Positions 35,232-46,539 of a stretch of DNA of 64,000 bases are shown in pieces. This DNA comes from Bolinopsis microptera. Its lineage: Eukaryota; Ctenophora; Tentaculata; Lobata; Bolinopsidae. A program made the position numbers and the translations under genes. Each line of letters opens with the position of its first letter. Within the stretch, counting starts at the first letter, position 1. The stretch is taken from assembly GCF_026151205.1 (NCBI RefSeq), contig NC_087082.1, positions 8,688,901-8,752,900 on the forward strand. The letters are read 5' to 3'. The notes beneath the pieces were generated by a model. It ran no database searches. It was given only the letters and a program-made list of their open reading frames with translations, and was not told where the DNA came from.

Positions 35232-37363
35232 TTATGTTGAGATAATCACCATGTGGTACAAGCACAATTTGTATATATCACGTGATACTGTATAATATAC
35301 TGTATCACGTTGAGAATTGAGAACCTTACGTTTTTGATAATGGCAGAGATGGAATTTCACTGAACTTCCCGTAACTGTCGTATCTACCTGTGGAAAGATA
35401 AGCTTTATAATTTAATCATGGTATTTGTTGTGCTGACATCATAATCTTAAATACTTTAATACGCTTGTGCCTTGTCTTCGTAGCCTTATTCATGTTTTAC
35501 AAGTACTATCAGACTGTCTGTACAGTGCAATTCTCGATCATAATATTGAAATTTGAATCATGAAAATTGATGATAGGGAGCCAGACACATCAATTTTGAA
35601 ATTATATTTCAATCGTGATATCAGTCTACAAATAAATAAATCGTACAAAGAGCGAACTATTTAAGTTTAAAACGCTCACCAAAGACGACTCTACAACGTT
35701 TAGGTTGCTATTCGAGCCCATACTGAAGAATCCTTCAGTCCACGTCATAGATACCAACTCCTGGCATTTCCCACCAGATCGGAACAGCGTGATCCGGTCT
35801 TCCGGGAATATCTCTGCCAATGCTGAGAAAGGTGGGCTGTTATTCAAAATGGTACAGGAGTAGATTAGAAAAGAAGACGTAAGTTAGAAAAGCATTTCGA
35901 CGTAGAAAATAATGGAATTAAACGTCAAAATGAAGTTCTATTTATATTTCGTTGATGTAGACTTACCGGAGTGAGGGGCGTTGGTAACACAGCAATACTT
36001 CAGTGTTAGAGTTTGACTTTGACCGGAACAGAACGATGAAACTCCTGAAAAATAAGTGTTATCTCAAAATTTACAGATGAATTGATGACCTTACCGGTAC
36101 CCTGTACAGTGTGCCTTAACTTATACAACTACAAAATAGGGAAAATATAAATTGTCACGCCGCAAAGCTTATACCTTAGTCCTTACTTGCACTAATCTAC
36201 AAAAGATAATGATTTAGTGAAACGTTCTAACGTTAGAAAAGCGTACTCCTACTAGTATAGAAAAAACGTACTCCTCCTGAGTTAGTACTCATATTAGTGG
36301 CCTACAGGAAAAAACTTAGGGAAAATAGAAACTTCAGTATGGTCGCTATGGCCATTTCTGCATTCACATTGATTGCATCATCAAAATTATCCTCAAATGA
36401 ATTATCAATAACAAATAATGTGAATTACCTGAATCACAGTTGAAGTTCAAATCAGAGGCAGTAACAGAAACAGTTTCAGTTTTTGCTCCAAAAGGACAGG
36501 CCCTGTTGGGTGTCAAAAACCAACAAAATTTGCCCTTCGGGTTAACATACGCTAGCCCCTGTCTGCCTGTTGCAAAGCACATGTCCATCGTGTACGTCTT
36601 TCCTGGGAAAATGAAGCTACTTGATAGCTCAATCATTCATGACACAATATGATTATTACAAAGATAGCATGTCAAGTGTCAGCTATGTAAGTTTTTAGCC
36701 AACAAACTGTAGGAGCCACTTTTTTCATTTTTACGATCAAGCAGATTTCAGTATATCGCCCATACAGTATTCCCTTTTTATAACACCCCTCCGTACAACG
36801 CGGTCAACGCTGAATTTATCACAAAATTAAGTGATCCTTTATAACGCGGTCTCCTGATTCCCTGAACAACGTGAATATTTTACGCGAAATCTCTCCTCCC
36901 AAAAACAGCGTTATTGACGGGGGAGAAAGTACTGTAAATGTGTCTATCGTGTAAGAAAAAACGCTCAGCCATCAAATAATTAATAACCTGTAAGCTTGAA
37001 ATCAGTGGTGGAATCAAAGGTTACAGTCGGTAAAGACCCGTCAGTCTTCGTGATATCTATTGAAGTTTTAGCGAGCCAGTATGGTTTGTCAAAGGTTGGA
37101 CACCCGCCATTGGTCTTCACAACTCCAAAAGGGGAAGAGGGTAGTTTGCAAGTTTGGTCTCCTCCCCGAACTGAAATGATTACCGACGTTAGTTTTTAAA
37201 AGGGCAGATTTATGGACGGTCTAGCAAGGGGAGATGTAAAGGGAGACAAATTAATAACACAATTCAATATATAAATAATCGCAAATTAATCCTGACGCTT
37301 ACCAACTGTAATGCATGATGACAAGAACCAGTAAACTACGATGATCTTCAAGTTTTCTACCAT
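35232..37363 (-). CDS. Secreted ApeC-like (apextrin C-terminal domain) protein
   Basis: Six exons (37303-37363, 36988-37170, 36429-36602, 35967-36044, 35680-35822, 35232-35387) join in consistent phases into 795 nt, 264 aa. A signal peptide (MVENLKIIVVYWFLSSCITV) is followed by blocks matching the cysteine and glycine layout I know for ApeC domains. These include FGVVKTNGGCP, FCWFLTPNRACPFG, LTLKYCCVTN (the FCCR-like pair), ITLFRSGGKCQELVSMTW and the near-terminal VKFHLCHYQ. ApeC proteins such as apextrin are secreted or cell-surface proteins, with microbial-polysaccharide binding reported in chordates. That function is not shown here. The family assignment rests on motif recognition without an alignment. 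Downstream of HYQ the C-terminal 30 residues look unconserved. An alternative donor (GTAAGG) inside the last exon could link to another exon. Confidence 0.65.
36764..36934. mobile_element. Pogo/Tigger-like MITE in an ApeC-gene intron
   Basis: A 171-bp segment starts CAGTATTCCCTTTTTATAAC after TA and ends with the inverted form (…GGGGGAGAAAGTACTG) before TA (36935-36936). CAGT termini, internal TATAACGCGGT motifs and TA duplication are typical of pogo-type elements. The inverted repeats are imperfect, so this is an old copy. Confidence 0.55.
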
Positions 37364-38308
37364 CGAACGGTTTATAGATAAGAAGCAGAACTGAACGTGT
37401 AGATTTGATAAAGCAGTATCAGCTGTTTTGAGTTTCTGTTCGATCACACTTTCAGATGTTTTCTCCGTTAATGTCTTAGACTTATGAAATTAACTAAAAG
37501 GGTGACGTATGTTTGGCATCAAAGTTTATTTGTAAATATTCTATCGAATCATTAAAAGCAGAAATCAAAAAAGTTGTAATAAAGGAGTCAATATTTTTCA
37601 ATTTAAACATGATAAAAATTGTAAGTAAACATATACCAAAGGAGCAACAAAACAGGAATCGCGCTGAATATTGAAACATTTTAATCTACGAGTAAGTTTT
37701 CTTTTCTTTAACCGCTCAATTACTTTCCTAGACATGACACTCTTCGGAAAGAAGATGATAAGATAAAAATAAGTTTGCAACAGGCAACTTCAAATTGCAT
37801 GCGGTTAAAAATGAGGCGATTTTTCGAGGCTATAACAGACTGTTGGGCGCACTTTGACGTCCCCACAGCAACAACGGTAGAGTCAATGAAGTGCAGCATT
37901 TGATAACGATTTCCATGTACAGACCTATGAGTTGCATGTATCGACGTCTTGCGATTATTGAAACCCTAATTAGATAAATAAAACATGAGCAATACTGGTA
38001 ATACCATTATGGTTCTGACACCAACACCACTTGTAGTTGTAACGGTTTGGTTTAGTATATCAGCTGATCACTGTGCAAAACAGTATAGTCGAGAATTTCG
38101 GAAATCTTTCGATTGAATATTCACGGAATGGTGACTGGTCAAACTAATGTTGACCTATTGCGCTTCAAAATCCCCGATCTTCATTCCTCTTCATTTATTC
38201 GGTATTCAATTTTTTAACAAAATCGATTTGACATGCCCAAGATATTATCTTTTATAAATAAAATTTATGTTTTCATGATCTGAGTAGGTCAGTACAATTA
38301 AAAATTTT

Positions 38309-41006
38309 CATATATATATATAATAACATCTATAAACAAAAGAGCACCTAAAGAGGCTCAGCAAAGTGCTGGCCTATTTACGCTTATGAAGACTCATTCG
38401 TTCAATATGTCTCAAAGTAAATAAACTCCTCCATCCTACTCTATCTCTTGCTAAGTTCACTAAGTTGGTAAAATCATCTTCATTTTTCAAATAAATTTGT
38501 CTCTTAAATAGGTCCTTTTTCACAATAATATCATACAAATTAGTCCTATGTCTACCCACTCGTCCCTTTATTGTTTGACATCCTAGTGTAGCAAATAACA
38601 GAGACTGGTAGGCAGGCGTGTCGTTGTCACTGCGTAGAACATGACCTAGCATTGTCCACCGTGCCTTTTCCACTCTCTCGGAAAGGGGCCTGGTCTGGGT
38701 ACGAGCGTAGAGGGCCTTGTTAGATATTGAGCTAGGCCAATAGATGTGTAGGATGCGCTTGAGGTGCTTCCTCTGAACAACATCTACAGACTCTAGAACA
38801 TGCTGAGGTACGGACCAGCAGCAGCAGTTGTACAGGAGCACTGATACTACTAGTGAGTCGTAGAGTTTGATCTTTCTCTTCTCAGTTATCTGACTCCTCT
38901 CTGATCCCTGGCACCACAGCTTGTCAAATGACCAGAAGGCAGAGTTAGCTTTATTTATTCTAGTAGTAACATCCTGCTCTGATCCAAGCTTAGTACCAAG
39001 AAGCGTCTCGTTTCTCCACTCCTCTTTTCCTCTTAGTTCATTACCCCACTCGTCACAGGCACCAACTTCTTCTAAATACACTCTGGTAAACTTTGTCTTT
39101 GTGTCATTGACAAAGAGACTCCATTCACTGAGAATATTCTTGGAGATCTGAAAGATATCCTGTAATTCCTCCATATCTTCACCAATCTCCTCTACATCGT
39201 CTGAATAGCCGGACTCAAGAGGCATGTGGTTATCGGCTATCGGAGGGTTGGGTCTTGAGGGGAGGACTGCTCTTATGTGCACTACAGCTCCAGCTAGATT
39301 GAGGGTAAACAATTTACCAGCTGTGCTTTTTCCTATGTTGAAAGAGAACATCTCTGAGTCAGTAGAACACACTCTGACTACTAGAGTGGTGTTAGCCATG
39401 AGGTATTGTACAAGCCTCAGGTCGTCTCTGGAGCATCCTGCAGCTTCTAGTAGTCTGATTGTTGTACCTCTGCGGATGGTATTGAAGGCAGCTGACATGT
39501 TGATACTCACTTTGTTTCATTCAAACTCCTTCTTCATTACTACAGATATGAGCATGCTCTGTGCCCAAACTAGGTCGGCACAGCTCCTGCCAGCTTTGTA
39601 GGCAGCTTGGAACGGTCCGGTGAAGTTTTCCACAGCTCTCTCTATTCTGTTTAGCACTATCAGTGACAGGATCTTTCTAGAAACATTCAGCAGGGTCAAT
39701 GGTCGTATCGACTTAACTGGGCCACGAGTTTTACCAGGCTTAGCCAGTGGTGTGAGGATGCCTGCTCCTATTGCTTCAATGTGAATGTTTTTCTCGAAAG
39801 ACTCGTTGAACACTTTAGCTAGCTCTTCATGAAGGAGGGGTTGTTCAGGGCTTTCATGACCTCACCAGGAACGTTGTCAATACCCACTGCTTTACCAGAC
39901 TTGAGTTTACTGATGGCTCTCTCTATCTCTGCAACGGTGATGGGACTGTTAAGGCTAGATGGGGGGTCAAGGAAGGCAGGAAGGGTAGGCTCATCAGCGT
40001 CGTTGAACTCAGCTTCAAAGTACTCCTTAATAATCCTCGCTTTCTCCTCATTAGTACCTGCGATATTCCCAGCAGAGTTGTGGACGGTTAGAGCTGGTCT
40101 AACATATCCTTTGGCGAGTATCTTAGAGGCTCCAAAGTATCTCCGGGCGTTGTCTGTGTTGTTTATCTCTTCGACGAGTGTGTCAGCACTGCGGTTGTTG
40201 ATATCTCTGAGTCTCTTTGTAATCTTACGTCTTAGCTGGTTGATGTTGGTCTTGACATGCTTCCTGTTGGTCGGGAGTTTGTTCTGCATATTCGCAATCA
40301 TCAGCTGCTTGCGTTCAAGTGACAGTTCAGCGATCTCAGGATCAGTACTGAAGGATTTGTGCTTTTTTGGAGGTATAGTTCCTAGCACCTCGTCAGCAGT
40401 GTTATAGGCATCTGTTATCAAGTTGTTGAGGTCATCGTTGGGGTTGCCTGTCTTGCGTCTCATTCTTACTTTCTTCTCAAACGTACTCAGCATCTTCTTC
40501 TTAACTCCATGATCTTGTAGTCTCTTGAGGTCAAGCTTTCTGGACGTCTTGTGCTTCTTATGGACAAGGTACTTCTGGTGGAGTGTGACGCGAGCGACTA
40601 CAGGCTTGTGATCTGATTTGAGTAGGGCTCCTCCGTATGAACGAGCGTCCGTGATATTCACTTTGTAGCTAGATTTACAAAGGATGTAGTCAATCTGCTT
40701 GTAGTATTTCACGGTTTTGTCAGGATCACCTCGGGCTGTAGTAGTACCGTGCCATGATGTAATGTGACGAGCTGAATGTTTGAAGCTTGTGTTACAGGCA
40801 TAAAAATCCTTCTCAATCATAAAATCAAGCGAACGTTGGCCATTGCTGTTACGTTGACCGACTCCATACATACCCATATTGCGTGATAAACCAGAAAGGA
40901 TGTCACCATCTGATTTACGACCCAGACGAGAATTAAAATCCCCGGCTATAAACACATCGTAATGAGCAGGAATATTGCCAAAAATTTTCATAAAATTACT
41001 TAACAT
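38309..41006 (-). mobile_element. Near-complete LINE with endonuclease and reverse transcriptase, disabled
   Basis: On the minus strand, a 395-codon frame (41006-39819) carries the second half of an AP-like endonuclease: FIAGDFNSRLGR, the QIDYILCKSS block and SDHKPVVARV. The RT entry (KSGKAVGIDNVPGEVMKAL) follows. The frame then shifts by one near 39840 and continues with RPLTLLNVSRKILSLIV and FQAAYKAGRSCADLVWAQSM. An in-frame TGA at about 39511-39513 interrupts just before NMSAAFNTI (RT motif A region). The remainder has YSDDVEE as the YxDD box and a WTMLGHVLR tail. The element ends in a TATATA tail at about 38309-38323. One frameshift, one stop and a truncated 5' end make it dead, but damage is slight, so the insertion is recent. 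An endonuclease of this type indicates an RTE/jockey-like clade; the exact clade is undetermined. Confidence 0.88.
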
Positions 41007-41213
41007 GAATTTAATTCTTGGTTGTATTCAGTAATTTAGCTTCGATCATATTATTGTTCAATTATATTATTATTTGTAGTATTAAATATATTCATAAGCT
41101 AAAATATTTATAAACTATAAAAAACTACGAAAAAAAGTTTAAAGTACTTTGGTCCCACGAAAATCATGAATTCCATACTATACGGTGGGGTAACCCAACG
41201 TTTTAATACTTTC

Positions 41214-41790
41214 AATGAAATGAAATGAAATGAAATGAAATGAGGTATTTATATCCCGCTCATATGATTAACCAACAACACAAGGAAGAGATTAACCATG
41301 TCAGAGCGGCTGACTGTGAGTAATGTGAGCAAATGTGTAAAATGAACAAAAGTATAACTCAAAAAGGCTTAAGACAAAATTAAAACATCTTTTATTGTAA
41401 ACACCACACTAAACTAAAAAGAAGCAGAAACCATACAATACGTGTAGGTATTATAAATGATAATACAGTGACTTGATCAACAAAAAAGAGAGACAGATCC
41501 TAGAAAGGTAGAGATCAAGACATAAAATGGAGTGCAGTAAAAAATAAAAGCCAATGTGTCTTGCAAAGTGAAGACAAATGGGAATAAAAAACATCAAAAC
41601 TGATTATATAAATGGTTCTTTAACATTCGCTTGAAGCAGTTGGTATCAGTAATACATCTCAACATCATTGGAAGAGAGTTCCATGCAATCGGTGCATGGC
41701 TTGAGAAACGTCTGTCATCAACTTTGGACCTTTTATTCTTGGGTACCTTTAACATGAGATGGTCACCAGATCTTTTCGATCTATACTACT
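41214..41790 (-). mobile_element. Second LINE 3' fragment with (TTTCA)n tail
   Basis: The minus strand at about 41785-41600 encodes LKVPKNKRSKVDDRRFSSHA, then PIAWNSLPMML and NCFKRMLKNHLYNQF and a stop. This is the standard post-RT tail of many LINEs (WNSLP followed by FKxxLKxHL). Its 3' end is a microsatellite of about six ATGAA units on the plus strand (41214-41243), the kind of short repeat tail found on L2/CR1-like elements. Only the extreme 3' end is present. Confidence 0.72.
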
Positions 41791-41799
41791 ATATAACAA

Positions 41800-43478
41800 A
41801 TTATTGAGAATATGAGTATGACGTAGAAATGTCGATACGTTATTCAGCCATTTATTTCCATTAGAATCTGTCTTCACTGAGTCTATTCAGAAACAATCAG
41901 AAATTTGAATGAAAGAACTATCAAATCATGAGACTCTATAACACTGCACGAATCCTCCAGGTTGGGGTGACCTTTAAATGGAATGATCTATAAAATATAA
42001 ATAATCAATGTTATATTTAATATTTAGTTAATGTTATATTTAATATTTAATAAGTTATTATTTTGTAGCCGACTTTACACGATGCCAGATCTTCAATTGA
42101 CTCAGTTTTTGCATCAATTCTCCATCATCCCTACTAAACAAAAGCTCTCCTATCAGCTCTCCTACTAACTAATACTACTAGAGCATGATTACCTGGGGAC
42201 CCCAGGCTATAAGTATAATGTTCATATTCATAAACATAGAGATTCGGCGGAATGACAGGCTGAGCACCGCCCAGTAAGAGCATGACTTCAGACTTGACGC
42301 AACAGACCATACGGCTAGCAAAAAAACAAAGGTACTTAAGACAGTGAAAATATAATACAATTTTCTTTGACTAACTCAGAAAACCTGTGATTTGCTGCAT
42401 GGCCGCCGACAATTGATAAAATTATCAAAGTTGCTGCCGCAATATGACCGGATAAGCGCCATGCAGCCACTTCATATTGAGTTTCACATTATAGTAATCA
42501 AAACATCAAAAAGCCGGAACCGTGGCACCCTATTTACGGGTTTTTGAACACGTACATAAGAGACAATCGATAATATGGATAAATGCTTTATCTGTAAAAA
42601 CTTGACATCGAACTCTAAAAGGCGTGGTCACAGTGAAATAATATAAGACAATTCTGTCGTATGCGCATTATGTTGATATGATAAACCCATTGCATAGATC
42701 ATGGGGCCTTTAAGTTTAACTCTCCCAAAGGTTTTAACTAAACAACTAGCGATTAAATCAGGAATTTTGTATATGTATCTGATCACGCTTTGTTTTTCCT
42801 GTCTGTATGAATTACAGATAAGATTATATTCAGAATCAGTTTAACATTGTGTTTAACTTGTTTATCGCGTCAATGTGCCGTACAACCCCGAATAGGGGTC
42901 AAGAGCAGCAAGCAAAACTTAATCCTTTGGGAAACATTTTTATGGGCGGGGTGTCATCACGAACTATGGATTGTGCAACTGCAACTGACTTGTAACTTCT
43001 TGGAGTTTGATCAATGACGAAATATATTATAGAGAATTCTTTACCTGTATTTTCACCACTTTCAACATTTTTACTTGGATAAGTGGCACCGTATATGGAT
43101 TATGGAGCCCGACATTGTCTTGAGCTCGTATCACTTATATGTTTTGAACAACCCCTCCAGGCTTGAGCTTAAAGAACATACAAAAAACTAAATTTAACTT
43201 TCAGAGTCAAACCATACTATTTTATATCTTAACTCGTAAGTTCTATAGTTCTTTAAGATTCTGAGATCTGAATAGGCCAGCTAATTAATGATCACTGATA
43301 AGTACTGCCAACTGCCGCCCGGCCATATATTCCAATACTGTGCTGTGAAAGTGAAGCTGCCAAGCGTGCTTAATACATGTATTTACCCTCCACCCTCGTC
43401 TCGAATGTCGATATTGTTTCTAAAAGATCCCCGGCCGGCAGTTGAAACCAGCTTCATGATAATAGTAATACATATATT
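41800..43478. other. No recognisable gene
   Basis: AT-rich, with no exon chain. A short imperfect inverted pair, GCTGCATGGCCGCCG and GCGCCATGCAGC, at about 42394-42466 could form a hairpin. Nothing else could be supported. Confidence 0.4.
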
Positions 43479-43727
43479 GTATGTAATATGTAATATGTAA
43501 TATGTAATATGTAATATGTAATATGTAATATGTAATATGTAATATGTAATATGTAATATGTAATATGTAATATGTAATATGTAATATGTAATATGTAATA
43601 TGTAATATGTAATATGTAATATGTAATATGTAATATGTAATATGTAATATGTAATATGTAATATGTAATATGTAATATGTAATATGTAATATGTAATATG
43701 TAATATGTAATATGTAATATGTAATAT
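43478..43727. repeat. 7-bp satellite (TAATATG)n, left array
   Basis: About 34 head-to-tail copies of TAATATG are almost perfectly homogeneous. The same repeat resumes at 44093 on the far side of a SINE. Confidence 0.97.
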
Positions 43728-43734
43728 TTTTATC

Positions 43735-44092
43735 TCAATTCTTATTTTACTTCGGACATTCCAACAGCCACATTGTTACACAAGTGTGTAACCAGCCAAT
43801 TACAGGAAGCCGAAGGATTCAATTATACATTAGGCCAGTGACGGTTAAGGTAGTGTGTACCATACTTTCTTCGCCCGAGACTTTGCTGCAATGGGCAGCT
43901 CCTCATTTAACCCTCACACCCGATTTCTCGAGTATTTGGCTGAGTGGACCGGGGGGCTGCATAGACCACTCAGGATCCTTAGCTGAGCGTCGACGACGCT
44001 CACCCCACGGCTAGTGGCAGAGTCGGGAATCGAACCTGGTACCTCAAGCAATACCAGGCCTGGATTAACCAACTGAGCCACTAAGCCGTTGA
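43735..44092 (-). mobile_element. tRNA-derived SINE
   Basis: On the minus strand the head reads GGCTTAGTGGCTCAGTTGGT and then GGTTCGATTCC. These match the RNA polymerase III A box (TRGCnnAGYnGG; plus strand 44069-44081) and B box (GGTTCGAnTCC; plus strand 44026-44036) at tRNA-like spacing. About 270 bp of unrelated body follows, so it is a SINE and not a tRNA gene. It lies inside the TAATATG satellite, with repeat on both sides. Confidence 0.85.
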
Positions 44093-44263
44093 ATATGTAA
44101 TATGTAATATGTAATATGTAATATGTAATATGTAATATGTAATATGTAATATGTAATATGTAATATGTAATATGTAATATGTAATATGTAATATGTAATA
44201 TGTAATATGTAATATGTAATATGTAATATGTAATATGTAATATGTAATATGTAATATGTAATA
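44093..44263. repeat. 7-bp satellite (TAATATG)n, right array
   Basis: About 24 copies of the same 7-bp unit as the left array, in the same phase and orientation. This supports a single array split by the SINE insertion. Confidence 0.97.
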
Positions 44264-44269
44264 TGTGTA

Positions 44270-46470
44270 ATAATAATAAGTAGTATAATACGTATTTTAT
44301 ATCAACCGCATAACTTGCAGAGATAAGGACATAGTCATAGGATTACAATGATTCATCTTCCCTAATCACAAGTTATCGACTAAAAACTGTTTTGATCACT
44401 TGACATTACTGTATAAAAAAGTTTCTCAGATTTGTTGCGGTTATATAGATTGCTGGTTTAGGGATAGGGTTGAGGTACCGGTTAGAGTTAGAGGGTTATA
44501 GGGTAATTAATGTTCAACAAAGCTCCATATAAACATAATATTATAAAAAACGTTTTAAAGTTAGCCCGTGATAATGATCAGCGTAGAATGATTAATCATC
44601 ATCTGCAGTTACTGCACTACAAAATTAGTTTGTGATCTAACTTTAACAAAATGTAATGAATAATTATATGATCTAACTTATGACTTGTAAGCTTATACAA
44701 CGATTGACATTAAAAAACATATGTTGGATGGAGGAGGTTAGGCTATAAGTATTCAATCTTCGGACATGTTCGATTTGTGATACCGAAGTCATCATTTAAA
44801 ACTTGCTCGGCCCCTAAAAATATTACGTCAGCGGAATTTTCGCCATTTAAGACATCTCTGTCAGTCTGTCCTTGTAGGTTTATAACCTACCAAGACGCGT
44901 GCCGAGTTGGACTCGTCTACAGTCTTGAAATATTTTACGAGTATCACCCGTTAACTTTAAGTCTGTCCATGTCCCAACATTGCCAGAAACCCCCATACAA
45001 CGTTAACAAACTGCATGTACGTAACTTGTAACGCGATGCACTACTGGGTCGCGCGCGCATCAAATATGCTTCTCGCAATCACAGATCGGCGAGATGCGAA
45101 GGATTGACATCGTGAATCAAGTACGTAACAACCCCTCTCCTTCTAGTTCTCAACCATTCAAATCTTCAAAGTTTAATGTTTTCGATGATGATAGTGCGAT
45201 TAATATTATAGAGTTCAAAAACAGGAGAATAGAGTTTTCAAATACAATTTGCTTGAGACCGCTAGAAGAGGATAAATTATGAAATTTATAAAAGTAATTT
45301 AAACTGCATGTTTTTGTTATTTAAATTTGATCAAAGTCCAACTTTGAATCATGAGACAAAACAATGATTTCTGCTGAATTCAGTATGGCCTAGTGCCCGC
45401 CTAGATCACCTTAGTTGAATTAAAAGCGAACATGCATCAGTAACTTTTATCTCTGATATCAAGCTGAAAGTGTTAAGTCATCGATGGAAAAAACTCAAAT
45501 CTAGCGCACCTCGTTATTTGCCCCGGCGAAATTGAATTGTACACAAATTATCAAATTGTGAACTGTTTTATCAAATGAAAAGCGCGGTACTTAAGAAAGG
45601 AGTTTCGGGTGTATTTTTAGAAAATAAACAACTGTGTAATGAAAGTCAATAACAAAAAACTTGGAAATAATCAAGCCTACTATACAAACATTTTACTTAT
45701 ACTTTACAAGGTCAAATAAAGTTAAATAGTAAGGTTAAATAGTTCATAATAATATTGTTATTACGTAACGATGATTTGGTCAAAAATTCGCACAGTTTCA
45801 ATTCATCCCAACGACTCAACCAGTCGTTATCCAATGTACTTTAATCCAATAATATGTAACTAAAATAATATCAAGATGAAATAAAGAATATGATCGTACA
45901 GTATGCAGTTAATTTAAGTGGGATCCTACAATAATTTACCTGTTACCGGGATGAATCGGTGCAATTTGGTCAATTTAAATATCTTGTCAATCTATCTACC
46001 TACACGTCTACTAAACAATATAAATATGTTTCCTGTCAAAAATTCAATCAAACACCATATCAATATTTCGTTATCGTCAAAAATTGTTCCGTCAAATATT
46101 CAAATACTTTGTCATTAAAGTCAGAAACTTTAATAAAAGGGTATTTTTACGTTACATATTGCATGTAACTAAAAAAATCTGTCAGCACAGCATTCTTGGT
46201 CGTAAAAATCATTAAGTTTAACTTCGTAAATCCTGTTTGGGCCACATCAAGTCATTCCAACTCGATCAGTTCTATCATTTGATGAAGTGCAGTCATTTAA
46301 TGTCATCAATAATCGGTGATCTGATCCTTCAGATTATACTAGCTCAACTTCGTGGTTACTTAATTAACGTCTGTTAATTTATCAGTCTCTCTCACCCAAT
46401 ATTTCATTCACTTCCAGTCTCCAGATCGTGTCTCAAGCGAAACTAATCATTCTCCTTCACGAACAATAAA
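44270..46470. other. Mostly featureless; dispersed-repeat fragment at 45.04 kb
   Basis: There is no supported exon chain. A GC-richer patch at about 45036-45110 (CTACTGGGTCGCGC, ATGCTTCTCGCAATCAC, GCGAAGGATTGACAT) shares blocks with the inverted sequence at 60690-60775. This indicates an unnamed dispersed repeat. Frames at 44777 and 45094 look non-coding. Confidence 0.4.
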
Positions 46471-46474
46471 AATG

Positions 46475-46480
46475 TTTATT
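46475..46480 (-). terminator. Putative polyadenylation signal of the homeobox gene
   Basis: AATAAA on the minus strand lies about 60 nt past the homeobox stop codon. The position is plausible; usage is unproven. Confidence 0.45.
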
Positions 46481-46539
46481 TCGCGGACAATCTCCCTCTA
46501 ATTAACTGCAATCTACAGATCAGTAGAGATAACGACCCC

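Noticed and set aside
35275..35310. Palindrome CGTGATAC...GTATCACG
   Set aside because: It lies within or next to the last ApeC-like exon, is short, and no function could be supported.
44020..44092. True tRNA gene at the SINE head
   Set aside because: A and B boxes are present, but no clean cloverleaf with a 7-bp acceptor stem and anticodon arm is seen, and a SINE body follows.
43478..44263. CRISPR-like array from regular short repeats
   Set aside because: The 7-bp units have no spacers. This is an ordinary satellite in an animal genome.
44777..45282. Two plus-strand frames of 62-84 codons
   Set aside because: No recognisable motif, signal peptide or splice partner; part lies over a dispersed repeat.
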